NCBI GenBank assembly: GCA_015657395.1
Contig: JADLKI010000011.1
Location: 103,463 to 112,175 of the forward strand
Origin: Spirochaetales bacterium
Lineage (GTDB): Bacteria > Spirochaetota > Spirochaetia > Treponematales > Rectinemataceae
Direction of reading: 5' to 3'
Length of the DNA: 8,713 nt
Position numbers and translations under genes: made by a program. This document shows positions 1-6,130 of the stretch, piece by piece. How positions within the stretch are numbered: the stretch's first letter is position 1; each line of letters opens with the position of its first letter. The notes beneath the pieces are model-generated. The model was given only the letters and a program-made list of their open reading frames with translations. It was not told the DNA's origin and made no database searches.

Positions 1-792
1 GCCGGGGCTGAAGCGCAGGTCGTACGCCACAAGGGCGTGGCGGTCGGCCTCGACGAGCCCCAGGGGAGCGATCACCGTCGAGCAGCCCTCCGCTCTCGTG
101 TACAGCTGCGAAGTGTGCACGAGCATGTTCTCACGGAGCGAAAGATTGACCAGGGGAGCCAGTTTTTCGCGGCGCCTGTGCTGAAAATACCACTGGTACA
201 GCCGGGGATATGTCGTGCGCACTTTGTGCGCCAGCCCGATCGTCGCGCGCACGTCAAAAAGTGCATCGTGGGCGTTCTCGTGCGCGATGCCGTTCGCCTT
301 GGCGAGCTCTTCCAGCTTGAACGATGGGTTGCCGTCTTCATTGACGGGCCAGTGAAAGCCCTCATATTTCAAGTCGTGCGCGGCGCGCAGGAGATTGATG
401 ACATCCCAGCGCGAATTGTCGTTCTTATATTCGCGGGTATAGGGATCGAGCAAATTGCGGTACAAGAGGCGCCGGATGAACTCGTCGTCAAACTGAATGG
501 AGTTGTAGCCTGCAACCGTCGTGTTGGGGACACTCATCTCGCGCATGATGCGCAGGGCGAATTCGTACTCGCTCAGTCCGTTCTGCTCGACTTCCTGGGG
601 AGTTATGCCGTGGATGTAGCAGGCTTCCGGATCGGGAAGATAATCGGGAGGCAGACGGCAGTACAGCACCAGCGGCGGTGCAATTTCTTCGAGCGCTTCG
701 TTCGTGCGGATGAAGGCGCACTGCGCAATCCGGTCGTGCTGAGGATCGCGGCCGAAGGTTTCAAGATCGTACCAGAGAATGGTCGCAGGCAT
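1..792 (-). CDS. sbcB: Exodeoxyribonuclease I (ExoI), 3' end of gene outside window
   Basis: Exonuclease I degrades single-stranded DNA 3' to 5' and acts in recombination and mismatch repair in the cytoplasm. The 264 visible residues are the N-terminal DEDDh nuclease domain and the beginning of the following SH3-like region; the C-terminus lies beyond the left edge. Seen directly: the first acidic motif YDLETFG (D9, E11), the NSIQFDDE motif with D102, NDNSRWD near residue 125, and NAHDALFD with H175 and D180. Remembered E. coli ExoI has D15, E17, D108, H181 and D186, so all five active-site residues are present at a constant offset of 6. The ATG at 792 is preceded by GAGGAA, which overlaps the stop of the upstream gene 9 bp away. 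It is the last visible gene of a three-gene minus-strand operon and looks intact. Assignment is confident. Confidence 0.95.
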   Translation of the reverse strand, partial: MPATILWYDLETFGRDPQHDRIAQCAFIRTNEALEEIAPPLVLYCRLPPDYLPDPEACYIHGITPQEVEQNGLSEYEFALRIMREMSVPNTTVAGYNSIQFDDEFIRRLLYRNLLDPYTREYKNDNSRWDVINLLRAAHDLKYEGFHWPVNEDGNPSFKLEELAKANGIAHENAHDALFDVRATIGLAHKVRTTYPRLYQWYFQHRRREKLAPLVNLSLRENMLVHTSQLYTRAEGCSTVIAPLGLVEADRHALVAYDLRFSPG

Positions 793-801
793 CGTTGTTC
801 C

Positions 802-1194
802 TCAAGGCCTCGGCGTATCCTGACTGATGGTGAACGCCGCAGGGTCGAAATCGTCCGAGCCGACCCAGAGATTGATCATTACCCCACCCTCGGGAACTCT
901 TTCGACTTTTACGCCCTTGATCTGAAAGCCGATGAGTTCCAGCCGCGCAGTGCCCAAAAGATCGTGCCCCAGCATCGTACCGTAGTATGAGGCGAGTTCC
1001 GGCCGCCGGTGCAGCATCAGGCGGTGTTCAATGTCGGAAATTTCCTTATCCGTCCTGGGTCTGTCATCGATGGCCGAGAGATGGAAGCCGTCCGGTTCCA
1101 TGTGCAGGGAGATGACCATTTTCTTGGGGTCCCCGTACAGCATATAGTTCGCCAGCTCGCTTATGAGTTGGGCATACAGTTCGTGTCGTTTCAT
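802..1194 (-). CDS. Unrecognised 130-residue cytoplasmic protein
   Basis: I do not recognise this family. The protein has 130 residues, no signal peptide and no membrane segment. It is probably a real gene: the ATG at 1194 has a very strong GGAGGAG Shine-Dalgarno about 9 bases upstream, it starts 4 bp after the stop of the DUF1576 gene, and it ends 9 bp before sbcB. The N-terminal half (about residues 4 to 45) reads as a helix containing ELANYMLYGD, then a strand KMVISLHME, then a strand ending LSAIDDRP. This order loosely resembles the N-box and D-box of GHKL/HATPase domains such as those of anti-sigma kinases, but the invariant N-box Asn is uncertain and no glycine-rich ATP lid is evident. 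A central helical stretch (50 to 80) and a C-terminal beta-rich part (82 to 112) follow. The function is unknown, and the HATPase resemblance is a guess. Confidence 0.85.
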   Translation of the reverse strand: MKRHELYAQLISELANYMLYGDPKKMVISLHMEPDGFHLSAIDDRPRTDKEISDIEHRLMLHRRPELASYYGTMLGHDLLGTARLELIGFQIKGVKVERVPEGGVMINLWVGSDDFDPAAFTISQDTPRP

Positions 1195-1198
1195 CCGA

Positions 1199-2500
1199 TT
1201 ATTCTCCTCCGCTCCGCGAAGACCTGTACCACTCGATGATTGAGACGATCAGCGTCGCGGTGAGACCCGCGGCAAATCCATTGTTGTAGAGGTCCATCCC
1301 TCCATGCCATACGCTGGTCCTGTCCACAATCACAAGATGCAGAAATCCGGCAATACAGCCGACAACCGGGCCAAACTCACCCGCAAGCGGTGCCAGGGCA
1401 GTCCCAAACATGATCGCAAGCAGAGGGGTCGGAGCATAGATGTCTTTGCCGAACAGAAAGATCGCCCCCACGACGCCGAACACCACAGGAAGCACGTTTC
1501 CGGGGTGCTTTCCGAAAAACGCGAAGCCGAATATGGTAAAGATGCTGCCCAATACGGGGCCGTTGAGAGGTGCGCCGAGCAGCACTATCCCGAGCCAAAA
1601 CAGCATTCCCAAAATCGCCGCGTTCAGGAGCGAGCCTTTCGGCGACACGTAATCGGCAAAATCGCTCGGCAAGCGTCCACTCATTGTAAGGATCTTCCGA
1701 AAATCGCGGAAGGCCTCCGCGAGCCCCTGTCCGGCGCGCCTGGGGCTCGCGGCCACAATGCAGACAAGCGCGAGGAGCGCGATTGCGGGAATGACCGCGA
1801 TGAGCAGGGGTTCCGCAGCCGTGCTCCACTTCGTGAGGGGGAGGATATCGGCGCCGGCAGCGTGGGACAGCGATGCGGTAAAAAGTCCGATGAAGCCCGC
1901 CGAAAGGCCGATGTTGTAGAGGTTATACCCCTGGTGGAGCCGAAGCATGGCGATCGCGAGGGGAGGCATCACGAGCCCGATGCCGACCCCTATAACAAAG
2001 GAGCCCGGCAGGGCAAAGACGCGGCGCATGCCGAGCTCGAAGGCTATGAAGGTGATGAGCGGGCCCATCGCCGTGCCGAACATGGCGATGAGCGCGTAGT
2101 CGCGCGGCTTTTTCTTCACGATGAGCGCAGAGAGCGAGACCCCCAGCATAATGGGGATACAGTTGAAGAGCGTTTTGCCGAAAAAGGCGAAGCCCATCAT
2201 GGTGAACAGGGCCGCAAGCTCGGCCCCGCTGATTCTCAGCCCATTCAGGATTACAAACAGATACCCCAGAAGACCGACGGCAGCAACGTTGAGCAGTGTG
2301 GGACCAACCCCCTCCACGGCGATAAAATCGCTCACCAGACGCGCCGGAGCCACCTGAAGACGAAAAAATCCACGGAAAGCCTGAACAATGCCTCCACTCG
2401 TCAAGCCTGCAAGAAAGAGCCCCAGCATCACGACAACCACAAAAGCATTGAGTGTTTTTGTCCCCTGCACCATCCACCTCTCGGTCCATCCTAAAGCCAT
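1199..2500 (-). CDS. DUF1576 family integral membrane protein
   Basis: A polytopic inner-membrane protein of about 433 residues matching my memory of the DUF1576 family; its function is unknown, and transport is an inference from architecture alone. Almost all of it is hydrophobic, with roughly a dozen membrane segments. It is an internal duplication: GFAFFGK occurs near residues 103 and 325, AMFGTAMGPL (about 139) matches IMFGTALAPL (about 363), QGYNLYNIG (about 190) matches GGMDLYNNG (about 400), and an FRxF-SDF stretch begins each half near 42 and 264. The start is uncertain. I chose the ATG at 2500 because it leaves a short cytoplasmic leader. A TTG at 2512 is also in frame, and the ATG at 2473 has GAGG 3 bases upstream. 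None has an ideal ribosome site. It heads the operon containing the 130-residue protein and sbcB, and it is divergent from the P5C dehydrogenase gene. Confidence 0.88.
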   Translation of the reverse strand: MALGWTERWMVQGTKTLNAFVVVVMLGLFLAGLTSGGIVQAFRGFFRLQVAPARLVSDFIAVEGVGPTLLNVAAVGLLGYLFVILNGLRISGAELAALFTMMGFAFFGKTLFNCIPIMLGVSLSALIVKKKPRDYALIAMFGTAMGPLITFIAFELGMRRVFALPGSFVIGVGIGLVMPPLAIAMLRLHQGYNLYNIGLSAGFIGLFTASLSHAAGADILPLTKWSTAAEPLLIAVIPAIALLALVCIVAASPRRAGQGLAEAFRDFRKILTMSGRLPSDFADYVSPKGSLLNAAILGMLFWLGIVLLGAPLNGPVLGSIFTIFGFAFFGKHPGNVLPVVFGVVGAIFLFGKDIYAPTPLLAIMFGTALAPLAGEFGPVVGCIAGFLHLVIVDRTSVWHGGMDLYNNGFAAGLTATLIVSIIEWYRSSRSGGE

Positions 2501-2539
2501 GAGGCAGCGCAATCAAGGGTTGAATCAACATATCTTGCC

Positions 2540-2568
2540 TTGACGAAAACCGGGGATGCCCCCAAAAT
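2540..2568 (+). promoter_or_regulatory. Possible sigma-70 promoter for P5C dehydrogenase gene
   Basis: TTGACG at 2540-2545 and CAAAAT at 2563-2568 are separated by 17 bp. The -35 matches five of six consensus bases and the -10 four of six. The predicted start near 2575 would fall within the AGAAGGAG ribosome site, leaving a very short leader, so this is only a candidate. I found no comparable promoter for the divergent DUF1576 operon in the same gap. Confidence 0.35.
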
Positions 2569-2585
2569 GAACTAAGAAGGAGTCC

Positions 2586-4223
2586 ATGATGAACAATGGG
2601 ATTTTTCACATTCCTGCCCCTGTCAACGAACCCGTGCTCGGCTATGGCCCAGGCTCTCCCGAGCGGACGGCTCTCAAGAAGGAGATAGAGCGTCTGCGCG
2701 CAACACAGCTTGACATTCCCCTTGTAATCGGCGGCAAAGAGGTGCGCACCGGAAAGACGGCGCCCATCCGCCGCCCCGATGCTCACGGAGAAGTGCTCGG
2801 AGTCTATCATCTTGCGGGCGAGGCCGAGGCGCGCATGGCGATCGAGGCGGCGTTGGCCGCCAAGGCCGAATGGGCTGCCCTGCCCTGGGAAGAGCGGGCC
2901 GCCGTATTCCTCAGGGCCGCAGAACTGATTTCGGTCAGGCATCGCGCACTCATGGACGCATCGACCATGCTCTGTCAATCCAAGACGGCACATCAGGCCG
3001 AAATCGATGCCGTCTGCGAAGTGACCGATTTTCTACGCTTCAACCCTCTGTACATGGAGCAGATCTACGCGCAGCAGCCCGAAAATACAAAAGGCGAATG
3101 GAACCGGTCGGCATATCGGCCGCTCGAGGGCTTTGTCTACGCAGTCACGCCCTTCAATTTCACCTCAATCGCCTCGAACCTCCCGAGCGCCCCCGCGATG
3201 ATGGGCAATACGGTGGTCTGGAAACCGGCATCGAATGCCGTGTACTCCAACTACATGCTCATGAAGATCTATATGGAAGCCGGACTTCCCGCCGGCGTCA
3301 TAAATTTCCTGCCGGGGAGCGGTGGCCTCATCTCGAATGCCGTGCTCTCGAGCCCCGATTTCGCAGGATTCCATTTTACGGGGTCGACGGAAGTGTTCCG
3401 CTCGCTCTGGAAGCAGATTGCCTCAAACCTCGAACGGTACAGGGTGTATCCGCGCATCGTGGGCGAAACGGGAGGCAAGGATTTCATCCTCATCGATCCC
3501 AGTGCCGACCTGCATTCGACAGTCGCGGGAGTCCTGCGGGGGGCCTTCGAATACCAGGGACAGAAATGTTCCGCCGCCTCGAGGCTCTACATCCCCGCCT
3601 CGCGCGCGAAGGAGTTCACGGAGGCGCTGGCCGAAGAGATTTCGGCGATCCCCATGGGAGAAATCACCGATTTCCGGAATTTTATGGGCGCAGTGATCGA
3701 CGAGACGGCGTTCGACACCATCCGCGGCTATATCGAGCGCGCGAAGGCCGGCGGCCATGCGCGCATTGTCGCCGGCGGCACGTGCGACAAGACGCGGGGC
3801 TGGTTCGTCGAGCCCACTCTGATTCTCACGGAGGACCCGCATTCGGAATCCATGGTCAATGAGATTTTCGGCCCGGTGCTCACCGCCTATGTCTACGACG
3901 ACCGGGACATGGAAGCAGCGTACAGACTCGTCGACTCCACCTCGCCCTACGGGCTCACCGGCGCCATCATGGCGACGGACAGGCAGCGCATCAACCGCGC
4001 ACTGATCGCCCTGCAGAATGCCGCCGGCAACCTCTACATCAACGACAAACCCACGGGGGCCGTCGTCGGCAGGCAGCCGTTCGGCGGCGCGCGCGCATCG
4101 GGCACCAATGACAAGGCAGGCAGCTACCTCAATCTTCTGCGCTGGGTCAGCGCCGTCGCGATCAAAGAGAGCTTCGCGCCGCCTTCGTCGTGGCGCTACC
4201 CTTTCATGACGGGGAATGACTGA
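2586..4223 (+). CDS. pruA: Delta-1-pyrroline-5-carboxylate dehydrogenase (L-glutamate gamma-semialdehyde dehydrogenase)
   Basis: This aldehyde dehydrogenase oxidises glutamate semialdehyde (open-chain P5C) to glutamate with NAD+, the second step of proline breakdown. The 545-residue length and the N-terminal extension FHIPAPVNEPVLGYGPGS match the long single-function (ALDH4A1-like) type rather than the PutA fusion. Family residues seen: Asn191 in TPFNFTS, Lys213 in VWKPAS, the FTGST turn near 264, the general base Glu294 in GETGGKDF, the nucleophile Cys328 in GQKCSA, EIFGPVL near 426 and QPFGGARASGTND near 497. The fold and active site look complete. ATG at 2586, followed by a second ATG, has AGAAGGAG four bases upstream, and 2589 is an equally possible start. 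A hairpin terminator begins 6 bases after the stop. No proline dehydrogenase is present in this window, so that partner must be elsewhere, or the enzyme serves arginine/ornithine-derived P5C. Confidence 0.95.
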   Translation: MMNNGIFHIPAPVNEPVLGYGPGSPERTALKKEIERLRATQLDIPLVIGGKEVRTGKTAPIRRPDAHGEVLGVYHLAGEAEARMAIEAALAAKAEWAALPWEERAAVFLRAAELISVRHRALMDASTMLCQSKTAHQAEIDAVCEVTDFLRFNPLYMEQIYAQQPENTKGEWNRSAYRPLEGFVYAVTPFNFTSIASNLPSAPAMMGNTVVWKPASNAVYSNYMLMKIYMEAGLPAGVINFLPGSGGLISNAVLSSPDFAGFHFTGSTEVFRSLWKQIASNLERYRVYPRIVGETGGKDFILIDPSADLHSTVAGVLRGAFEYQGQKCSAASRLYIPASRAKEFTEALAEEISAIPMGEITDFRNFMGAVIDETAFDTIRGYIERAKAGGHARIVAGGTCDKTRGWFVEPTLILTEDPHSESMVNEIFGPVLTAYVYDDRDMEAAYRLVDSTSPYGLTGAIMATDRQRINRALIALQNAAGNLYINDKPTGAVVGRQPFGGARASGTNDKAGSYLNLLRWVSAVAIKESFAPPSSWRYPFMTGND

Positions 4224-4229
4224 AAACCG

Positions 4230-4258
4230 GAGAGGCCCCGCGGGGGCCTCTCTTCTTT
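4230..4258 (+). terminator. Rho-independent terminator after P5C dehydrogenase gene
   Basis: A 10-bp perfect stem, GAGAGGCCCC (4230-4239) and GGGGCCTCTC (4243-4252), encloses the 3-base loop GCG and is followed by TTCTTT. It starts 6 bases after the stop of the dehydrogenase gene. On the opposite strand the stem is followed by CGGTTTTC, so it may also stop transcription from the convergent ZIP gene, which ends at 4274, though less efficiently. Confidence 0.9.
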
Positions 4259-4273
4259 GATCCGGTATCTTCT

Positions 4274-5074
4274 TCAGCCGAGTGCGACGTCGAGGAGCAT
4301 CATGATGGCAAAGCCCACCATTGTTCCCATCGTGGCGAGGTGGCCGTTCGTCCCCCGGCTCGCTTCGGGGAGCACTTCCTCCGCAACGACGTAGATCATG
4401 GCGCCAGCTGCAAATGCCAGCGCATAGGGCAGGATGGGGCGCACTGCCAGTACAAGGGCCGCGCCCAAAAGTCCCGCTATCGGCTCGACGAGCCCCGAGG
4501 CCTGACCGTACACGAAACTCTTCCACCGTGACAGGCCTTCCCTCCGGAGGGGAATCGAAACCGCCGCGCCTTCGGGGAAATTCTGAAGTCCGATGCCGAT
4601 CGCCAGCGCAATCGCTCCCGAAAGATTCGCGCTGGGGATGCCCGCGGCGACCGCGCCGAATCCGACGCCGACCGCGAGCCCCTCGGGAATATTGTGCAGG
4701 GTGATCGCGAGGACGAGCAGGATGCTCCGTTGCCACGTCGTGTGGATGCCTTCGGCCTCATTCATGTTCGCACCGATGTGGAGGTGGGGCAGCAGGTGAT
4801 CGACCCCGAACAGAAAAACACCGCCGAGCAGAAAACCTACCACCGCGGGCAGCCAGGGAATCAGGCCCATCGCCGCCGACAGCTCGATGGCAGGCGAGAG
4901 CAGCGACCAGAAACTCGCCGCTATCATCACTCCCGCTGCGAAGCCGAGCATCGCATCGAGGACCTTTTTGTTGATCTCTTTGAAGAAGAAGACCATGGCG
5001 GCGCCCAGCGCCGTCACTCCCCATGTGAAGAGTGTCGCCAAAAAAGTCTGCATTATGGGATTTTCAGTGTTCAT
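4274..5074 (-). CDS. ZIP-family divalent metal transporter (GufA-type)
   Basis: An inner-membrane transporter of 266 residues that probably imports zinc or a related divalent metal (iron, manganese); substrate choice cannot be read from sequence. About eight membrane segments are visible. The ZIP signatures are HNIPEG (127-132) in the fourth helix and QNFPEG (164-169) in the fifth, which together form the binuclear metal site. [12 protein letters not shown] (226-237) is typical of the GufA/ZupT branch. The loop between the third and fourth helices carries a possible metal-binding cluster, [11 protein letters not shown] (91-101). ATG at 5074 has AGGAG with an 8-base spacer. It is transcribed from its own promoter, separated from the upstream dehydrogenase by a terminator. 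An inverted repeat over the -10 element may be the site of a metal-responsive or other repressor. The family is confident, the metal is not. Confidence 0.93.
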   Translation of the reverse strand: MNTENPIMQTFLATLFTWGVTALGAAMVFFFKEINKKVLDAMLGFAAGVMIAASFWSLLSPAIELSAAMGLIPWLPAVVGFLLGGVFLFGVDHLLPHLHIGANMNEAEGIHTTWQRSILLVLAITLHNIPEGLAVGVGFGAVAAGIPSANLSGAIALAIGIGLQNFPEGAAVSIPLRREGLSRWKSFVYGQASGLVEPIAGLLGAALVLAVRPILPYALAFAAGAMIYVVAEEVLPEASRGTNGHLATMGTMVGFAIMMLLDVALG

Positions 5075-5095
5075 GTTCTTCTCCTGGGTCGCACC

Positions 5096-5113
5096 ATATA
5101 GATCACACTATAT
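5096..5113. promoter_or_regulatory. Inverted repeat over ZIP gene -10 element (possible operator)
   Basis: ATATAG (5096-5101) and CTATAT (5108-5113) are exact inverted copies separated by 6 bases (ATCACA). The right arm overlaps the predicted -10 element of the ZIP gene, and the repeat continues over the expected transcription start. The arms are short and AT-rich, so chance is a real alternative. Confidence 0.3.
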
Positions 5114-5135
5114 ATAATAGAAGAAAATCAGACAA
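5107..5135 (-). promoter_or_regulatory. Sigma-70 type promoter of ZIP transporter gene
   Basis: On the minus strand, TTGTCT (5135-5130) and TATAGT (5112-5107) are separated by 17 bp. The -10 matches five of six consensus bases and the -35 four of six. The region is unusually AT-rich for this window. It lies just downstream of the terminator of the preceding dehydrogenase gene, so the transporter has its own transcript. Confidence 0.6.
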
Positions 5136-5136
5136 T

Positions 5137-5171
5137 AAAAAAGCAGGCCGCCGGTTCCGGGGCGGCCTGCT
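5137..5171 (-). terminator. Rho-independent terminator after short-chain dehydrogenase gene
   Basis: Reading the minus strand, an 11-bp perfect stem (arms 5161-5171 and 5142-5152, GC-rich, AGCAGGCCGCC on the plus strand) encloses an 8-base loop. It is followed by six T residues, the outermost stem A-T pair contributing to that tract. It lies 27 bases beyond the dehydrogenase stop codon. Confidence 0.93.
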
Positions 5172-5197
5172 GTGCTGTTTGATTCTTCAGCCGGACA

Positions 5198-5995
5198 CTA
5201 CTTCGCGATCGACCGGGCGCCGTAGGTGACGCCTCCGGTGATCTCCAGGCAGGTGCCGTCGAAGGCTTCGTTTTCGACGACCGTGGCGATGGCGCGCGCA
5301 ATCTCTTCGGGCTCGATGAGGCGCCCGATGTGCACGTCCTTGAGAATCTCGTTGAGCGCGTCCTGATTCATGCCCTTCACCATGGGCGTGCCGACGTAGC
5401 CCGGGGCAATGCTCACGACGCGGATTCCCTTGATGCCCTTCATCTGGAATTCGCCTGCGAGAATGCGCGGCCATATCGCGACGGCTGCCTTGGTCGACGA
5501 ATAGTTGATCTGTCCGACCTGGCCGACCTTATTGACGCTTGAGATCGTGAAGAGGACGCCCTGCCACTTGTTGTCCACCATGCGGCGGGCGGCCTCGCGC
5601 AAGGTTATGAAAGAGCCGATGAGGTTGACTTCGATGACGGCGCGGAACTGGTCCGTCTCCATGACACGCTTGACCTTGCCTGTCTCCCTGTCGGTGTTGA
5701 TCACTACGCCATCGCGAATGATGCCCGCGCAGGGGACCACCACATTGATTGCGCCAAACGTCGATACCGCGGTGTCCATGAGGGCCGCCACATCGGCATC
5801 CTTGGTGACATCGGTCTTTAAGCCCACCACGTTTCCGCCCGCAGCCTTGATCTCTCCGGCAACACGATCGATGCTCTCCTGGACCACATCGCCGATCACC
5901 ACGTTCGCACCGTTCGAGGCAAAATACTTGGCAACCGTCTCGCCTATGCCGCTCGCACCGCCAGTGACCACTGCAACTACTTCTTTCAATTTCAT
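5198..5995 (-). CDS. Short-chain dehydrogenase/reductase, probably acting on 3-hydroxyacyl or 3-oxoacyl substrates
   Basis: A classical SDR of 265 residues with a single Rossmann domain, cytoplasmic. Seen: cofactor loop TGGASGIG (11-18), Asp36 after the second strand (favouring NAD(H) over NADP(H)), Asp62, Asn124, Ser152, and the YSSTK pair Tyr165/Lys169, followed by PGYVGTPM from 198. So the catalytic Asn-Ser-Tyr-Lys set is complete. The usual NNAG motif is PCAG (88-91). An insertion near 95-113 (DGVVINTDRETGKVKRVM) precedes the Asn124 helix, as in FabG-like and HSD10-like hydroxyacyl enzymes. That supports a 3-oxoacyl reductase or 3-hydroxyacyl dehydrogenase reading, but the substrate is inferred. 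ATG at 5995 has AGGAGG with a 9-base spacer. It is divergent from a TetR gene, with a TTGACA promoter and a palindromic operator candidate between them, and has its own terminator. Confidence 0.92.
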   Translation of the reverse strand: MKLKEVVAVVTGGASGIGETVAKYFASNGANVVIGDVVQESIDRVAGEIKAAGGNVVGLKTDVTKDADVAALMDTAVSTFGAINVVVPCAGIIRDGVVINTDRETGKVKRVMETDQFRAVIEVNLIGSFITLREAARRMVDNKWQGVLFTISSVNKVGQVGQINYSSTKAAVAIWPRILAGEFQMKGIKGIRVVSIAPGYVGTPMVKGMNQDALNEILKDVHIGRLIEPEEIARAIATVVENEAFDGTCLEITGGVTYGARSIAK

Positions 5996-6012
5996 AGATA
6001 TATTCCTCCTAT

Positions 6013-6034
6013 TTCATTGACCAAAGTCATTGAA
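6013..6034. promoter_or_regulatory. Candidate TetR operator upstream of dehydrogenase gene
   Basis: A 22-bp interrupted palindrome of the form TTCAnTGAC-N4-GTCAnTGAA. Eight of the nine arm pairs match, the exception being 6017/6030. It lies between the dehydrogenase start codon and its predicted promoter, right at or after the transcription start, where a bound repressor would block transcription. A third copy of its TCATTGAC half-site is at 6080-6087, on the tetR -35 element. Assignment to the neighbouring TetR is by location and is not proven. Confidence 0.6.
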
Positions 6035-6041
6035 CCTGGTT

Positions 6042-6070
6042 ATTTTTACATGACTTTTCACGCCTGTCAA
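6042..6070 (-). promoter_or_regulatory. Promoter of short-chain dehydrogenase gene
   Basis: On the minus strand a perfect TTGACA (6070-6065) is followed after 17 bp by AAAAAT (6047-6042); shifting one base gives TAAAAA with a 16-bp spacer. Each -10 version matches four of six consensus bases. The predicted start is near 6035, immediately next to the palindrome at 6013-6034. Confidence 0.55.
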
Positions 6071-6082
6071 CAACAATTCTCA

Positions 6083-6111
6083 TTGACTCCATAATAGAAT
6101 CCGGCTATCCT
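6083..6111 (+). promoter_or_regulatory. Promoter of tetR-patatin operon
   Basis: TTGACT at 6083-6088 and TATCCT at 6106-6111 are separated by 17 bp (five and four of six consensus matches). The start near 6118 leaves a leader of about 13 bases before the tetR ATG. The -35 sits inside a copy of the operator half-site TCATTGAC (6080-6087), which would fit autoregulation. Confidence 0.5.
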
Positions 6112-6130
6112 CAAACATGAGAGAACAGCG

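Noticed and set aside
37..990. Long plus-strand open frame of 317 codons opposite sbcB and the 130-residue gene
   Set aside because: It is antisense to a clear ExoI with all active-site residues, crosses two genes, and gives no recognisable protein.
1304..2494. Plus-strand open frame of 396 codons opposite the DUF1576 gene
   Set aside because: Its translation is highly charged and low in complexity, as expected for the complement of a membrane protein gene, with no good ribosome site or motif.
2552..2562. Small GGGG-ATG-CCCC hairpin in the gap between DUF1576 and P5C dehydrogenase genes
   Set aside because: The stem is only 4 bp with no T tract, and it lies in a promoter spacer, so it is not a terminator or a riboswitch.
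3423..4736. Minus-strand open frame of 437 codons across the P5C dehydrogenase terminator and ZIP gene
   Set aside because: It overlaps two well-supported genes and the hairpin terminator. The arginine-rich sequence has no family motif.
6014..6033. Reading the two TCATTGA copies as a direct repeat pair instead of a palindrome
   Set aside because: The symmetric reading explains more bases (eight of nine arm pairs) and fits the dimeric TetR encoded next door, though the direct-repeat reading cannot be fully excluded.
6033..6041. AACC-T-GGTT mini palindrome next to the TetR operator candidate
   Set aside because: The arms are only 4 bp, and it gives no additional symmetry with the 22-bp site, so chance explains it.
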